Shown: piece after piece, positions 34,541 to 43,484 of the stretch
Layout of the letters: the number at the start of each line of letters is the position of its first letter
How positions within the stretch are numbered: position 1 is the stretch's first letter
Source: Geobacteraceae bacterium
Lineage (GTDB): Bacteria; Desulfobacterota; Desulfuromonadia; Geobacterales; Geobacteraceae
Assembly: GCA_009773645.1 (NCBI GenBank)
Contig: WSYB01000019.1
Coordinates: 1-61,334 of the forward strand
Length of the DNA: 61,334 nt
Reading direction: 5' to 3'
Made by a program: the position numbers and the translations under genes
Notes under the pieces: model-generated
What the model was told of the DNA's origin: nothing
Seen by the model: the letters and a program-made list of their open reading frames with translations, nothing else
Database searches by the model: none

Positions 34541-37332
34541 GACTACATCCCTTCAGAATAATTTGTAATTCAATTGTGCTGATGTTTTTTCTGGTAGTTT
34601 TTACCGGTTGTGCACAAAGCAAGGCCAACCTTAAAGAGGGCATTTCGGCGGGTGAGGTTACATCTGCGGCCATACAGAATATAAAAGTTTCCGGGGATGC
34701 CTCTCAGATAGAGATTTATGCCGACAAACCGCTCACATACACTTTCTATAAGACAACGGAACCGCCAAAAACGATTATCGACCTTGCTCAGACCGAGCCC
34801 GGCCTTGTGAAATCGCCAATTGAAATAAACACAGGAAATATCAACCAGATAGAAGTCACCAAGCACAGTTTCGGCGGCGGTTTTCTGAGTCGCATCGAAA
34901 TTTCGCTGGCAAAAGATGGAGAGTTCTCGGTAGCTGCGGACCCGGTCGATAAAGGGAAGCTGCTGGTCACGTTTGAAAAGCCGCAGACTGAGATGGTGCA
35001 GGTAAAAGCTGATGTTCAGAAAGAAGAGCAGAAAGATCAGCCAAAAGCTGAAGAGGCAAAGTCCATTCCTGCAGTTGAAGTGGCTGAAAAACAGGAAAAG
35101 GCTGAGGAGAAACAACCGCAGCCCGAACAAACGTCCGAGGAAAGGATTGCAACTCTCCCTGTGCCTGCTGTTGCGGCTGAAGTAAAATCTGAAGAGAAGT
35201 TACAGGCAGCAGCGGAGGCAAAGGCGGAGGAGAAAGAAACTCAGGCAAAAGCCGAAGAGGCGAAGCCCGCTCCTGTTGTAGTGACCGCCGTCAATGTGGT
35301 TAAGGATGGTGTGGAAATAAATGTAACCGGTGGCGTTGAACGTTTCAAGGCGTTCAAAATGACCAAGCCGGATCGCCTGGTGGTGGACATGTTCGAGGCG
35401 AAAAGCAGCGTTAAAGCCAAGTCGGTTGCTGTAAACAGCTTTGGTGTCGGAATCGCCCGGCTGGGGCTTACCCCGGACAAGGTCAGGATAGTTTTCGATG
35501 CAACCGATGCCTTGCCTCCTTATCAGGTGGTAAAGAGCGAAAACGGGTTAAAGATTATTTTCACCGAAGTGCCTGCCGCTGTGACAGGAAATGGTGGAAA
35601 AGAAACGGTAAGCGAGTCGGTCAAGCCGAAGGCAGAAACTAAGAAGGCCGCCAGACCCAATACGCCTGCCGTGGAGGCAATTGACTTCAAGCTGATGGAC
35701 GGTTATTCCCGGATCGCCATCAAAGTGGGCGATGGATGTGACGTCGGCAAACCCACCAAAGTCGCGCAAGGATTGTCCCTTACCATCAACAATTGCCGGA
35801 TTCCCAGAAAGCTTCAGCGCATGCTTGACACCAGCTCCTTTGCCAGTGCAGTGCGGGAAGTTACCCCTTACCAGGTCAGGGTGAAGGGTGGCTACAGTGC
35901 GAGGATACTCGCGAAACTGCGTTCCGACGCACCTTTCAACCTGAAGCAGGAAGGTGATACGATCCATTGGGACATAAAGAACCCGGACATCTCCGAAACG
36001 CCCGCTTTGATTTCCGAGGTTGTCAAGACCTCGCCTGTCGATGTTGCGGCAGTGGCGCAGGAAGAGAGGTCAACCGGAAACGGAGAAATTCCCAGGTCGC
36101 AACGTATCATTGAGAAGCCCGGCGACAAGAAGGTTTATACGGGGAGGAAGGTCAGCCTGGAATTTTCCGACGCGGACATCAGAAAAATTTTCCAGTTGAT
36201 TGCAGAGGTCAGCAACCTGAATTTCCTGATTGCCGACGATGTTTCCGGCACCATCAGCATAAAGCTGGTCAATGTGCCGTGGGACCAGGCCCTGGACGTC
36301 ATTCTCGAGACGAAAGGGCTGGAAATGAAACGGGAAGGAAATATTGTCCAGATCAAGCCGGCCGGAAAATTTAAAACGATGGAACAGGATGAAATCGAGG
36401 CGAAAAAGGCCCGTGAAAGGGCGATGGATCTGCATACAGAGATTTTTGACATAAATTATTCGACGGTTTCTGATGTGGTAACCCAGCTTAATAGCTTAAA
36501 GACTGCACGTGAGGGTGTCAGCGTTACCCAGGATGCCCGTACCAACAGGGTAATCGTGACGGATATCGCCCCTGCCATTGAAAAGATGAGATCTTTGATA
36601 AAAAGCCTCGATACACCGGAAAAGCAGGTTATGATCGAGGCGCGCATCGTTGAGGCAACGTCGACGTTCACCCGTGACCTCGGCGTTCAGTGGGGGGTTC
36701 ATTATAAAGACGGATCGGCTTCCTTTCTGGGGATAAACCAGTTGGACACCGGTTTTGGCGGGATTGTGTCCACCCCGGTTCCGGCGGCCGGAACATCCGG
36801 TCCCGGCGCGGGGGTAGGTGTCTCGTTCGGCAAACTGACCAGCAATATCCAGCTTGACCTGCGGCTGTCCGCTGCAGCCGTCAACGGCCAGGTAAAGATC
36901 ATATCGACACCGAAGGTGGTTACCCTGAATAACAAGGCGGCCAAGATATCCCAGGGGCAGTCGATACCGTATCAGACCACATCGGCGGAAGGGACCAAGA
37001 CCGAATTTGTCGAGGCGGCCCTCACCCTCGAAGTGACGCCGCACATTACCGCCGACGGCAATATCGGGATGAAAATAAAGGCATCCAACAATTCGGCGGG
37101 GACCGGTACCCCGCCGCCGATCAACAAGAAGGAAGCCACCACCGAGTTGCAGGTAAAGAACGGCGAGACGACGGTGATCGGCGGCATCTATGTGGATAGC
37201 GACACCGACGAGGACCGGGGGGTCCCCTTCCTGCAGGATATTCCGCTGTTGGGATGGCTGTTCAAATCGAACACCAAGACAAAGACCAAGACTGAACTTT
37301 TGATATTCATTACGCCCAGGATAGTAGGATAA
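34537..37332 (+). CDS. pilQ: type IV pilus secretin PilQ
   Basis: The 931-residue outer-membrane channel for the pilus begins with a signal sequence ending in a lipobox-like VFTGC. Then come an AMIN domain (about 45-150), a Lys/Glu/Ala-rich low-complexity linker (about 150-245), a second AMIN domain (about 250-345) and a probable third (about 380-485). An STN/N0-type domain (LEFSDADIRKIFQLIAEVSN) and a secretin N1 domain (FDINYSTVSDVVTQLNSL) lead to the secretin barrel with GGIYVDSDTDEDRGVPFLQDIPLLGWLFK. It is longer than many PilQ proteins because of the linker and extra AMIN domain. Its start overlaps pilP (ATGA). Confidence 0.95.
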   Translation: MRLHPFRIICNSIVLMFFLVVFTGCAQSKANLKEGISAGEVTSAAIQNIKVSGDASQIEIYADKPLTYTFYKTTEPPKTIIDLAQTEPGLVKSPIEINTGNINQIEVTKHSFGGGFLSRIEISLAKDGEFSVAADPVDKGKLLVTFEKPQTEMVQVKADVQKEEQKDQPKAEEAKSIPAVEVAEKQEKAEEKQPQPEQTSEERIATLPVPAVAAEVKSEEKLQAAAEAKAEEKETQAKAEEAKPAPVVVTAVNVVKDGVEINVTGGVERFKAFKMTKPDRLVVDMFEAKSSVKAKSVAVNSFGVGIARLGLTPDKVRIVFDATDALPPYQVVKSENGLKIIFTEVPAAVTGNGGKETVSESVKPKAETKKAARPNTPAVEAIDFKLMDGYSRIAIKVGDGCDVGKPTKVAQGLSLTINNCRIPRKLQRMLDTSSFASAVREVTPYQVRVKGGYSARILAKLRSDAPFNLKQEGDTIHWDIKNPDISETPALISEVVKTSPVDVAAVAQEERSTGNGEIPRSQRIIEKPGDKKVYTGRKVSLEFSDADIRKIFQLIAEVSNLNFLIADDVSGTISIKLVNVPWDQALDVILETKGLEMKREGNIVQIKPAGKFKTMEQDEIEAKKARERAMDLHTEIFDINYSTVSDVVTQLNSLKTAREGVSVTQDARTNRVIVTDIAPAIEKMRSLIKSLDTPEKQVMIEARIVEATSTFTRDLGVQWGVHYKDGSASFLGINQLDTGFGGIVSTPVPAAGTSGPGAGVGVSFGKLTSNIQLDLRLSAAAVNGQVKIISTPKVVTLNNKAAKISQGQSIPYQTTSAEGTKTEFVEAALTLEVTPHITADGNIGMKIKASNNSAGTGTPPPINKKEATTELQVKNGETTVIGGIYVDSDTDEDRGVPFLQDIPLLGWLFKSNTKTKTKTELLIFITPRIVG

Positions 37333-37390
37333 TTTATACAACCTTTACATCAGGTACTTGATGGCACGTGATGTGGTAACAGGAGGGTTT

Positions 37391-39058
37391 ATGCGTTTCT
37401 TAAAAAAATTACTGTGTCTGACTTTACCCACTCTTTTGCTGGCGGTCTCAGGTTGCGGCGGAGGTTCATCTGATTTGTCAGGTACGCTGGCTTTAACTGT
37501 GACCGCGCCGGCTGATTCGACCCAGTCAGGCACGGCTACCGCCACATACAGCCCCGCTGCTTCCGGGAAAAATCCGGTAGGGCTCAAAATAAGCTTTTCG
37601 ACCGACTCGTCAATTATCGCCCTGGACAGCACCAGTGGGGAGGTCGGTTCGAACGGCACAGCGACCATTACGTTCAGGGCTCTTACGGTTGGAACCGACA
37701 CTCAGGCAAAAATTATCGCCTCAACCGGCGGGCTTTCACAGTTCCAGGTGGTGACGATTAAGGCAACACCTGGAACTGTTGCGGCGCCGGTGGCCCCTCC
37801 CACTGTATCCGCCACGCCAAATTCCATTTCGTTCAATAAGGCCGAGCCTCCCAATATAACCCTGAAGGGAATGGGCGGGGCAGGGCTCGTTGAGACGTCC
37901 ATCGTCTCGTTTATCGTCAAGGATACTGCCGATCAGCCGCTGGCCGACCAGACCGTGGATTTCAGCCTCAACACGACATTGGGTGGGCTCACCATTACCC
38001 CGACATCGGCGGTGAGCGATTCAAGCGGCATTGTCCGGACTATCGTCAGTTCAGGGATCATAGCCACCCCTGTCAGGGTAACGGCGTCAGTGCGCGGGAC
38101 CAGCCCCCTGATATCCGTCCAGTCCGACCAGCTCGTGGTCTCCACGGGCATCCCGGCCCAGGACAGCTTATCCATCAGCTTTTCCAACTTAAACTCCGAG
38201 TCGTGGGATGTTGACGGCGTAAACGTGGATGTCACGGCGCTTCTGGCCGACCACTTTCACAACCCGGTGCCGGACGGCACGTCGGTCTATTTCACGACCA
38301 TCGGCGGCTCCATCCAGCCCTCCTGCACCACGGTGGGCGGTGCCTGCACCGTCAAGTGGACCAGCCAGGACCCCCGACCCGGGACGTCGTCTGCCCCGAC
38401 AGCGGATATCGGCAGGCCCGTCATCCTGGCCTACGCAGTCGGAGAGGAGAACTTCATCGACTCTAGCGGCAACGGCCTGGCTGATGCCGGGGCGTGCACT
38501 CCCATTACCATCAAAGGGGTCGGACAGGTTCAGCAGTGCGGTGAATTTGTCGACACCCCGGAAGCCTACCGGGACGACAATTTTGATTGGGAAAAGAATC
38601 CCCTTGAGACGTACATCGACTTTAATGGTAACGGCGTCTTCGGCGGTCCGGATGGCTCTTACAACGGCGCCCTCAGGCCCGCGTCCGTGCCTGCGACTGT
38701 TTCAAAAACAAAACACATCTATAAAAATTCGCAGATCGTCATGTCAACGAGTGGCGCCATAATAACCACCGTTCCTACTTCTCTCGCTGGTCCCGGTACG
38801 CTCGTGTACACTGTCAGGGACGAGAACGGAAACACCATGCCTTCCGACACGACGATCACCGTTACCGCGCCGTTCGGCAAATTGACCGGCACCACCAGCT
38901 TTAAGATCGCGCAAAACACCGGCGATGGCGAGACGCTGTCGATCAATCTCGCGGCTACCGACTCGCCGAAGCCTCAGTCGGGGTTTATCGAGATCGCCGT
39001 GAAGACTCCCCGCGGACTGGAGACCAAGGAGACGGTCTTCGTATCCGGCAATTTCTAG
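37391..39058 (+). CDS. Ig-like-domain lipoprotein downstream of pilQ
   Basis: The protein has 555 residues from the ATG at 37391, with AGGAGG at 37381-37386. The lipoprotein signal has lipobox VSGC (about 16-19) followed by GGGSSD. At least three Ig-like (Big_1/invasin-type) beta-sandwiches follow, with the recurrent pattern of Gly/Thr-rich strands and TATITFRALTVGT-type ends. Two Asp/Asn-rich loops (DSSGNGLADAG and DFNGNGVFGGPDG) look like Ca2+ sites. It is probably surface-exposed or periplasmic and is co-transcribed with pilMNOPQ, so a role in stabilising or decorating the pilus is possible but unproven. A terminator follows. Confidence 0.75.
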   Translation: MRFLKKLLCLTLPTLLLAVSGCGGGSSDLSGTLALTVTAPADSTQSGTATATYSPAASGKNPVGLKISFSTDSSIIALDSTSGEVGSNGTATITFRALTVGTDTQAKIIASTGGLSQFQVVTIKATPGTVAAPVAPPTVSATPNSISFNKAEPPNITLKGMGGAGLVETSIVSFIVKDTADQPLADQTVDFSLNTTLGGLTITPTSAVSDSSGIVRTIVSSGIIATPVRVTASVRGTSPLISVQSDQLVVSTGIPAQDSLSISFSNLNSESWDVDGVNVDVTALLADHFHNPVPDGTSVYFTTIGGSIQPSCTTVGGACTVKWTSQDPRPGTSSAPTADIGRPVILAYAVGEENFIDSSGNGLADAGACTPITIKGVGQVQQCGEFVDTPEAYRDDNFDWEKNPLETYIDFNGNGVFGGPDGSYNGALRPASVPATVSKTKHIYKNSQIVMSTSGAIITTVPTSLAGPGTLVYTVRDENGNTMPSDTTITVTAPFGKLTGTTSFKIAQNTGDGETLSINLAATDSPKPQSGFIEIAVKTPRGLETKETVFVSGNF

Positions 39059-39098
39059 ACAGTTTATATTTCCGGTAAAATATGTTATGTATCACGAC

Positions 39099-39127
39099 AA
39101 ATGCCAGGGCTACCCTGGCATTTGTTT
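39099..39127 (+). terminator. intrinsic terminator
   Basis: Perfect 11-bp stem AAATGCCAGGG/CCCTGGCATTT with a CTA loop, followed by GTTT. It ends the pil operon just before the aroC ribosome binding site. Confidence 0.7.
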
Positions 39128-39144
39128 AGCAACAAGGAGAAAAA

Positions 39145-40326
39145 ATGCTGCGCTATCTCACCGCCGGCGAATCGCACGGCCCGCAACTGACCGCGATAGT
39201 CGAAGGGGTCCCGGCTGGGCTCCATATCTCGGATGAAACGATCAATGCCGATCTGGCCCGCAGGCAGATGGGTTACGGCCGCGGCGGAAGGATGCAGATC
39301 GAGACGGACCGGGTCGAGATCCTTTCCGGGGTGCGGTGGGGGGAAACCATCGGCTCTCCGGTCACCCTCGGCGTCAAGAACCGCGACTGGGTCAACTGGC
39401 AGGAAAAGATGTCGCCGGACAAAAGGCACCGCGACGACACGATCCGGGTGACCCGCTCGCGGCCGGGGCATGCAGACCTCCCCGGCGCCATGAAGTACAA
39501 TCACCATGACGTGCGAAATATCCTGGAGCGCTCCAGCGCCAGGGAAACGGCGGTTCGCGTCGCGGTCGGGTCCCTGGCAAAGGCCTTCCTCGCCGGCTTC
39601 GACATCACCGTCTGCGGATTTGTGACGGAAGTGGGAAAGATCAAGGCGTCGCGCCCCAGGCTTCCGGTCGCATCCCTCGTGGAACTGGCGGCAAAGTCGG
39701 AGCTTTTCACCTACGATGCCGGCGCCGAAGCGCAGATGAAAGCCCTTATCGACAGGACGAAAGAGGCCGGAGACACCCTCGGCGGGGTCATCGAGGTGGT
39801 CGTCACCGGTGCTCCGGTCGGTCTGGGGAGCCATGTGCAGTGGGACCGAAAGCTGGACGCCCGCCTTGCCATGGCAGTCATGAGCATTCAGGCGATCAAG
39901 GGGGTGGAGATCGGCATGGGGTTCGATGCGGCCAGAACTCCCGGCTCCAAGGTCCACGACAAGATTTATTACGATGCGGCAAGGATTGCGCGGGGAGATT
40001 CCAGCGGCTTTTACCGCAAGAGCAACAACGCCGGAGGGATCGAGGGGGGAATCACCAACGGCGAAGAGATAACCGTGCGTGCAGCCATGAAGCCGATTCC
40101 GACCCTCTATAAGCCCCTCAAGTCGGTGGATATCGTGACAAAGGAGCCGTTTGAGGCGACTGTGGAGCGGTCTGACGTCTGCGCAGTGCCGGCCGCGTCC
40201 GTCGTTGCCGAGGCGGTGGTGGCCATCGAGATTGCCAACGCCTTCCTGGAGAAGTTCGGCGGCGATTCCGTTGCAGAGATCCGGCGCAATTATGAAGGGT
40301 ATATCGAATATTTGAGATCGTTCTGA
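39145..40326 (+). CDS. aroC: chorismate synthase
   Basis: This 393-residue, FMN-dependent enzyme converts EPSP to chorismate as the last step of the shikimate pathway. Motifs are [19 protein letters not shown] near the N-terminus, [30 protein letters not shown] in the middle (about 108-138), and a C-terminal [16 protein letters not shown]. It lies right after the pil operon and before aroB, from which it is separated by a paired heptad array. Chorismate feeds aromatic amino acids and, here, MqnA. Confidence 0.97.
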   Translation: MLRYLTAGESHGPQLTAIVEGVPAGLHISDETINADLARRQMGYGRGGRMQIETDRVEILSGVRWGETIGSPVTLGVKNRDWVNWQEKMSPDKRHRDDTIRVTRSRPGHADLPGAMKYNHHDVRNILERSSARETAVRVAVGSLAKAFLAGFDITVCGFVTEVGKIKASRPRLPVASLVELAAKSELFTYDAGAEAQMKALIDRTKEAGDTLGGVIEVVVTGAPVGLGSHVQWDRKLDARLAMAVMSIQAIKGVEIGMGFDAARTPGSKVHDKIYYDAARIARGDSSGFYRKSNNAGGIEGGITNGEEITVRAAMKPIPTLYKPLKSVDIVTKEPFEATVERSDVCAVPAASVVAEAVVAIEIANAFLEKFGGDSVAEIRRNYEGYIEYLRSF

Positions 40327-40395
40327 CATTGGAATTGACACCACCGGGAAAAAGGTGGAAGATATCGTGGCATAAATTTTAGTATGGCTAAAAAT

Positions 40396-40457
40396 GTGAG
40401 GGGTGAAGGGTGAAGAGTGAAAAAAGCCGTTTTCACTTTTCACCTTTCACCCTTCAC
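40396..40457. repeat. opposed heptanucleotide arms between aroC and aroB
   Basis: Four units in one direction (40396-40423; GTGAGGG, GTGAAGG and variants) and four inverted units (40430-40457; TTTTCAC, CCTTCAC and variants) are separated by 6 nt. The two 28-nt arms can pair almost throughout. Confidence 0.85.
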
Positions 40458-40509
40458 GGTATTTGTTATTATTTCACAATTGCTACAAGAACAGGTACAA
40501 AGAGGAATA

Positions 40510-41598
40510 TTGAAATTGGATAATATAACCGTCGGACTGGGGGAACGGAGCTATAAGATTTTTTTCGGCCATCAGGTCCTTGCCGAGACCGGTCCCCTTT
40601 GTCGTGATCTGAAGATGGGGAGTCGTGCGGCGGTGGTCACCAATCCGACCGTCGGCGCTCACTATTTCGAGCCTGTCCGGGCTTCTCTGGCTAAGGCCGG
40701 TTTTACGGTGCACAGGATTGAAATCCCAGATGGCGAAGAGTATAAGAACAGTGAGACCTTGAAGGGGATCTACGATCGCCTCATAGACTTGGGGCTGGAC
40801 CGGGGCTCGTATTTAGTTGCTCTCGGCGGCGGCGTAGTGGGTGATATTGCCGGATACGCGGCTGCCACCTACCTCCGCGGCATCCCGTTCGTGCAGGTTC
40901 CAACCACCCTCCTTGCCCAGGTGGACAGCAGTGTGGGAGGGAAGACCGGGATCAACCACGAAAAGGGTAAAAACCTTATCGGCGCATTTTACCAGCCCGG
41001 CCTGGTCATGATTGATGTGGCCACGCTGGATACCCTACCGGAACGTGAGTACCTGAGCGGTTTGGCCGAAGTGGCAAAATACGGCATAGTTCTGGATGGG
41101 GAACTGTTTGACTTCATCTTTAACAATACCGATAAGTTGCTGGGCCGCGACACGGAAAGTCTCCTTTTTGTCATACAGCGCTCCTGTGCCATCAAGGCGT
41201 CGGTGGTGGAAAAGGATGAACGGGAGACGGGCTTGCGCGCCGTCCTCAATTACGGTCACACCGTTGGTCACGCTGTGGAGACCCTGACCGGTTACACAAA
41301 ATACAAGCATGGAGAGGCCGTGGCGATCGGCATGGTTGCAGCAGCAAAGTATGCCGAGTCCATGGGGCTGGCCAATAAGAGCGAGACGGAAAGGATCATA
41401 ACGCTTCTCAAGGCATTAAGACTTCCGGTGGAACTTCCGGAGTTCAGCGTCGCAGCCTATACGGAAGCCCTTTTGCGTGACAAAAAGGTACGAGACGGCG
41501 GGTTGAACTTTGTTTTTAATAAGGGGATCGGCGGCTTTCACTTTGCCAGGGTTACCGACCTTTCTCCCCTGCTGAAAACCGGAGGGATTGGGGGCTGA
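40510..41598 (+). CDS. aroB: 3-dehydroquinate synthase
   Basis: The protein has 362 residues from the TTG at 40510 (AGAGG 6-10 nt ahead); earlier in-frame starts would translate the heptad hairpin and give a non-homologous N-terminus. It has the NAD-binding loop [21 protein letters not shown], the active-site region [21 protein letters not shown], and metal ligands in [11 protein letters not shown] and HGEAVAIGM. It makes dehydroquinate from DAHP in the shikimate pathway, and aroQ, the next enzyme, lies in the same run. The TTG start may keep expression modest. Confidence 0.96.
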   Translation: MKLDNITVGLGERSYKIFFGHQVLAETGPLCRDLKMGSRAAVVTNPTVGAHYFEPVRASLAKAGFTVHRIEIPDGEEYKNSETLKGIYDRLIDLGLDRGSYLVALGGGVVGDIAGYAAATYLRGIPFVQVPTTLLAQVDSSVGGKTGINHEKGKNLIGAFYQPGLVMIDVATLDTLPEREYLSGLAEVAKYGIVLDGELFDFIFNNTDKLLGRDTESLLFVIQRSCAIKASVVEKDERETGLRAVLNYGHTVGHAVETLTGYTKYKHGEAVAIGMVAAAKYAESMGLANKSETERIITLLKALRLPVELPEFSVAAYTEALLRDKKVRDGGLNFVFNKGIGGFHFARVTDLSPLLKTGGIGG

Positions 41599-41600
41599 CT

Positions 41601-42578
41601 ATGGAACTGGACACTACGTCATTTTGGGCGGACATTAAGAAATATGAAGACACGCTCGCCAAGGATCCGCGTTCCTACTGCTTTGCGCCGCTGGCCGAGA
41701 TTTATCGCAAATTGGGACTCTTGGATGACGCGATACATGTGGCCAAACGTGGCTGCGAAATCCATCCCGAATATGTGGGCGGGTATATGGCCTTGGGCCG
41801 CGCGTATTTCGAAAAGGGGATGAAGAAGGAGAGCAGAGATGCCCTTGAAAAGGCGGTCAGGGTAACGCCCGATAACCTGCTGGCCCATAAACTCCTCAGC
41901 CAGGTCTATATGGAGGCTGGGGAGACCGCAGCTGCCGAGAACTCTCTGCAGACGGTCCTTTCCCTCAATCCCGCCGATCCGGAGGCTCAGATGCTGCTGG
42001 ACTCCCTGAAAGGCGCTTCCCCCTTAAAATTTGAGCCCGCATCGGCATCGACTGCAGAGCCCGTGGTTGGAGCGGCTGCGGAAGCTGAAGAGTACATTGC
42101 CGAATCTCTGGCGGATGATGAATTCATATTGGAAGATCTGGAGATCATCGAAGAACTTGCCGAGGAGGAGCCGGAGGGGAACGGGGATTTTGTTTTCTCC
42201 CCCGTGCCGGCGGGAGAAACGGCCTTCGGAGCGCCGGAAGAGGTTCTGGTAACGGCAAGAGACCCTCTAAAGACTGCAACACTGGCAGAGCTTTATGTGT
42301 CGCAGGGGTTTATAGAGCGTGCCGTTGGCATTTACAGCGAGTTGCTGGAAGGCGCTCCCGATAACGCCGAGTTAAGGAACCGGCTGGCTGAGCTTAAGCT
42401 CACTCTGGATAATGAGAAAGCCCAAAAGGAGGCGCCGGCTTTTTCTGACTTGGAAATTTCGGGTACAGAACCGTGTCTTCAGCCGCCCGGAGAGGGTATG
42501 ACTCCTCCGCCCGACGCCGAGGGAAGAGTGCTTGATACACTGGAACAGTGGCTGGAGAATATCAGGAGGAGGCGGTGA
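41601..42578 (+). CDS. tetratricopeptide-repeat protein
   Basis: The 325-residue, soluble, acidic protein has about three TPR units at 15-140 (CFAPLAEIYRKLGLLDDAIHVAKRG, YMALGRAYFEKGMKKESRDALEKAV, and the next). An acidic linker (about 150-215) and one more TPR (TLAELYVSQGFIERAVGIYSELL) follow. It starts 3 nt after aroB and overlaps the roadblock gene by one base (TGATG), so the pair is translationally coupled. TPR proteins are scaffolds, and the likely partner is the neighbouring roadblock protein. Function is unknown. Confidence 0.8.
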   Translation: MELDTTSFWADIKKYEDTLAKDPRSYCFAPLAEIYRKLGLLDDAIHVAKRGCEIHPEYVGGYMALGRAYFEKGMKKESRDALEKAVRVTPDNLLAHKLLSQVYMEAGETAAAENSLQTVLSLNPADPEAQMLLDSLKGASPLKFEPASASTAEPVVGAAAEAEEYIAESLADDEFILEDLEIIEELAEEEPEGNGDFVFSPVPAGETAFGAPEEVLVTARDPLKTATLAELYVSQGFIERAVGIYSELLEGAPDNAELRNRLAELKLTLDNEKAQKEAPAFSDLEISGTEPCLQPPGEGMTPPPDAEGRVLDTLEQWLENIRRRR

Positions 42579-42940
42579 TGTCGTTCAGGGAGACGCTGAG
42601 AGACGTGGTGGAAAATGTCGGCGGGGGGATGGGCGCGGTTATTATGGGCTATGACGGGATAGCCATTGAAGAGTATATCAAAGCGGACACCCCCTTTGAC
42701 GTGCAGCTTCTGGCGGTTGAGTACGCCACGCTGCTGAAGGAGATAAAGCGTACCGTCGAGGTGCTGAAAACCGGGGAAATGGAAGAGATCGGCATAACGA
42801 CCGGTTTTTCACGTGCCATAGTACGGGTTATCAACGATGATTTTTTTCTTGTCCTGGCGCTCGACAGAGACGGGAACTACGGCAAGGGGCGCTATCTTCT
42901 GAAGCGCGTAGCCCCGAAACTGCAGGAAGAACTGTCATAG
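42578..42940 (+). CDS. roadblock/LC7-domain protein
   Basis: The protein has 120 residues from the ATG at 42578 (AGGAGGAGG ahead). The whole protein is one roadblock/LC7 fold: GAVIMGYDGIAIEEYI, then AVEYATLLKEIKRTVEVL, then a beta-hairpin ending in DDFFLVLALDRDGNYGKGRYLLKRV. Bacterial members (for example MglB) dimerise and control small Ras-like GTPases in polarity and motility. No GTPase is encoded nearby. It is coupled to the TPR gene. A paired heptad array follows the stop codon. Confidence 0.75.
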   Translation: MSFRETLRDVVENVGGGMGAVIMGYDGIAIEEYIKADTPFDVQLLAVEYATLLKEIKRTVEVLKTGEMEEIGITTGFSRAIVRVINDDFFLVLALDRDGNYGKGRYLLKRVAPKLQEELS

Positions 42941-43013
42941 GCTAAAGGCAAAAGGCGAAGGGCTAAAGGTTGATGCTTTTCTTCCTTTTGCCTTTAGCCC
43001 TTTGCCCTTAGCC
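42940..43013. repeat. opposed heptanucleotide arms between the roadblock gene and aroQ
   Basis: Four units of GGCNAAA type (42940-42967) and four inverted units of TTTNGCC type (42986-43013) flank an 18-nt loop region. The array starts with the last base of the roadblock stop codon and ends 17 nt before the aroQ start. Confidence 0.85.
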
Positions 43014-43030
43014 AGTTTGGGGAGAGTCAT

Positions 43031-43471
43031 ATGAAAATACTCGTGCTGCATGGCCCGAATCTGAACCTGCTGGGCACCCGTGAGCCTGGCGTCTACGGGA
43101 AGCTCACCCTTACCGAGATAAACTCGGCCGTTACGTCATTGGCCGATGAGCTGGGTGTTGAGGTGGAAACATTTCAGTCCAATTCAGAGGGGTGCCTGAT
43201 CGACAAGATCCACTCTGCTGCCGGTTCATTCGACGGCATTCTCATAAATCCTGCTGCCTATACCCATACCAGCGTCGCCATTCGTGACGCTCTCGCTGCT
43301 GTCGCGTTACCGACAGTGGAAGTCCATCTTTCAAACATTCACAGCCGTGAAGAGTTTCGAGCCAAAAGCTTTGTCGCTCCCATAGCCCTGGGACAGATAT
43401 CGGGTTTCGGGCTGGAGAGCTATCTGCTGGGTCTTAGAGCCGTTTTTAATCACATTAAAAAAGGATTGTAA
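43031..43471 (+). CDS. aroQ: type II 3-dehydroquinate dehydratase
   Basis: The 146-residue protein has the normal size of the small type II enzymes, which form dodecamers. Motifs are [16 protein letters not shown] (catalytic Tyr and Arg loop), [29 protein letters not shown] (catalytic His) and [17 protein letters not shown]. It converts dehydroquinate to dehydroshikimate. In many bacteria aroQ precedes a prolidase gene and accB-accC, as here. Confidence 0.97.
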   Translation: MKILVLHGPNLNLLGTREPGVYGKLTLTEINSAVTSLADELGVEVETFQSNSEGCLIDKIHSAAGSFDGILINPAAYTHTSVAIRDALAAVALPTVEVHLSNIHSREEFRAKSFVAPIALGQISGFGLESYLLGLRAVFNHIKKGL

Positions 43472-43484
43472 TAAGGTTTTGATT

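Noticed and set aside
39085-40443. 452-codon minus-strand ORF over aroC
   Set aside because: It is fully antisense to chorismate synthase, whose motifs are unmistakable on the plus strand.
40396-43013. CRISPR-like array
   Set aside because: Units are 7 nt long with no spacers and no cas genes nearby. They are tandem heptads, not repeat-spacer units.
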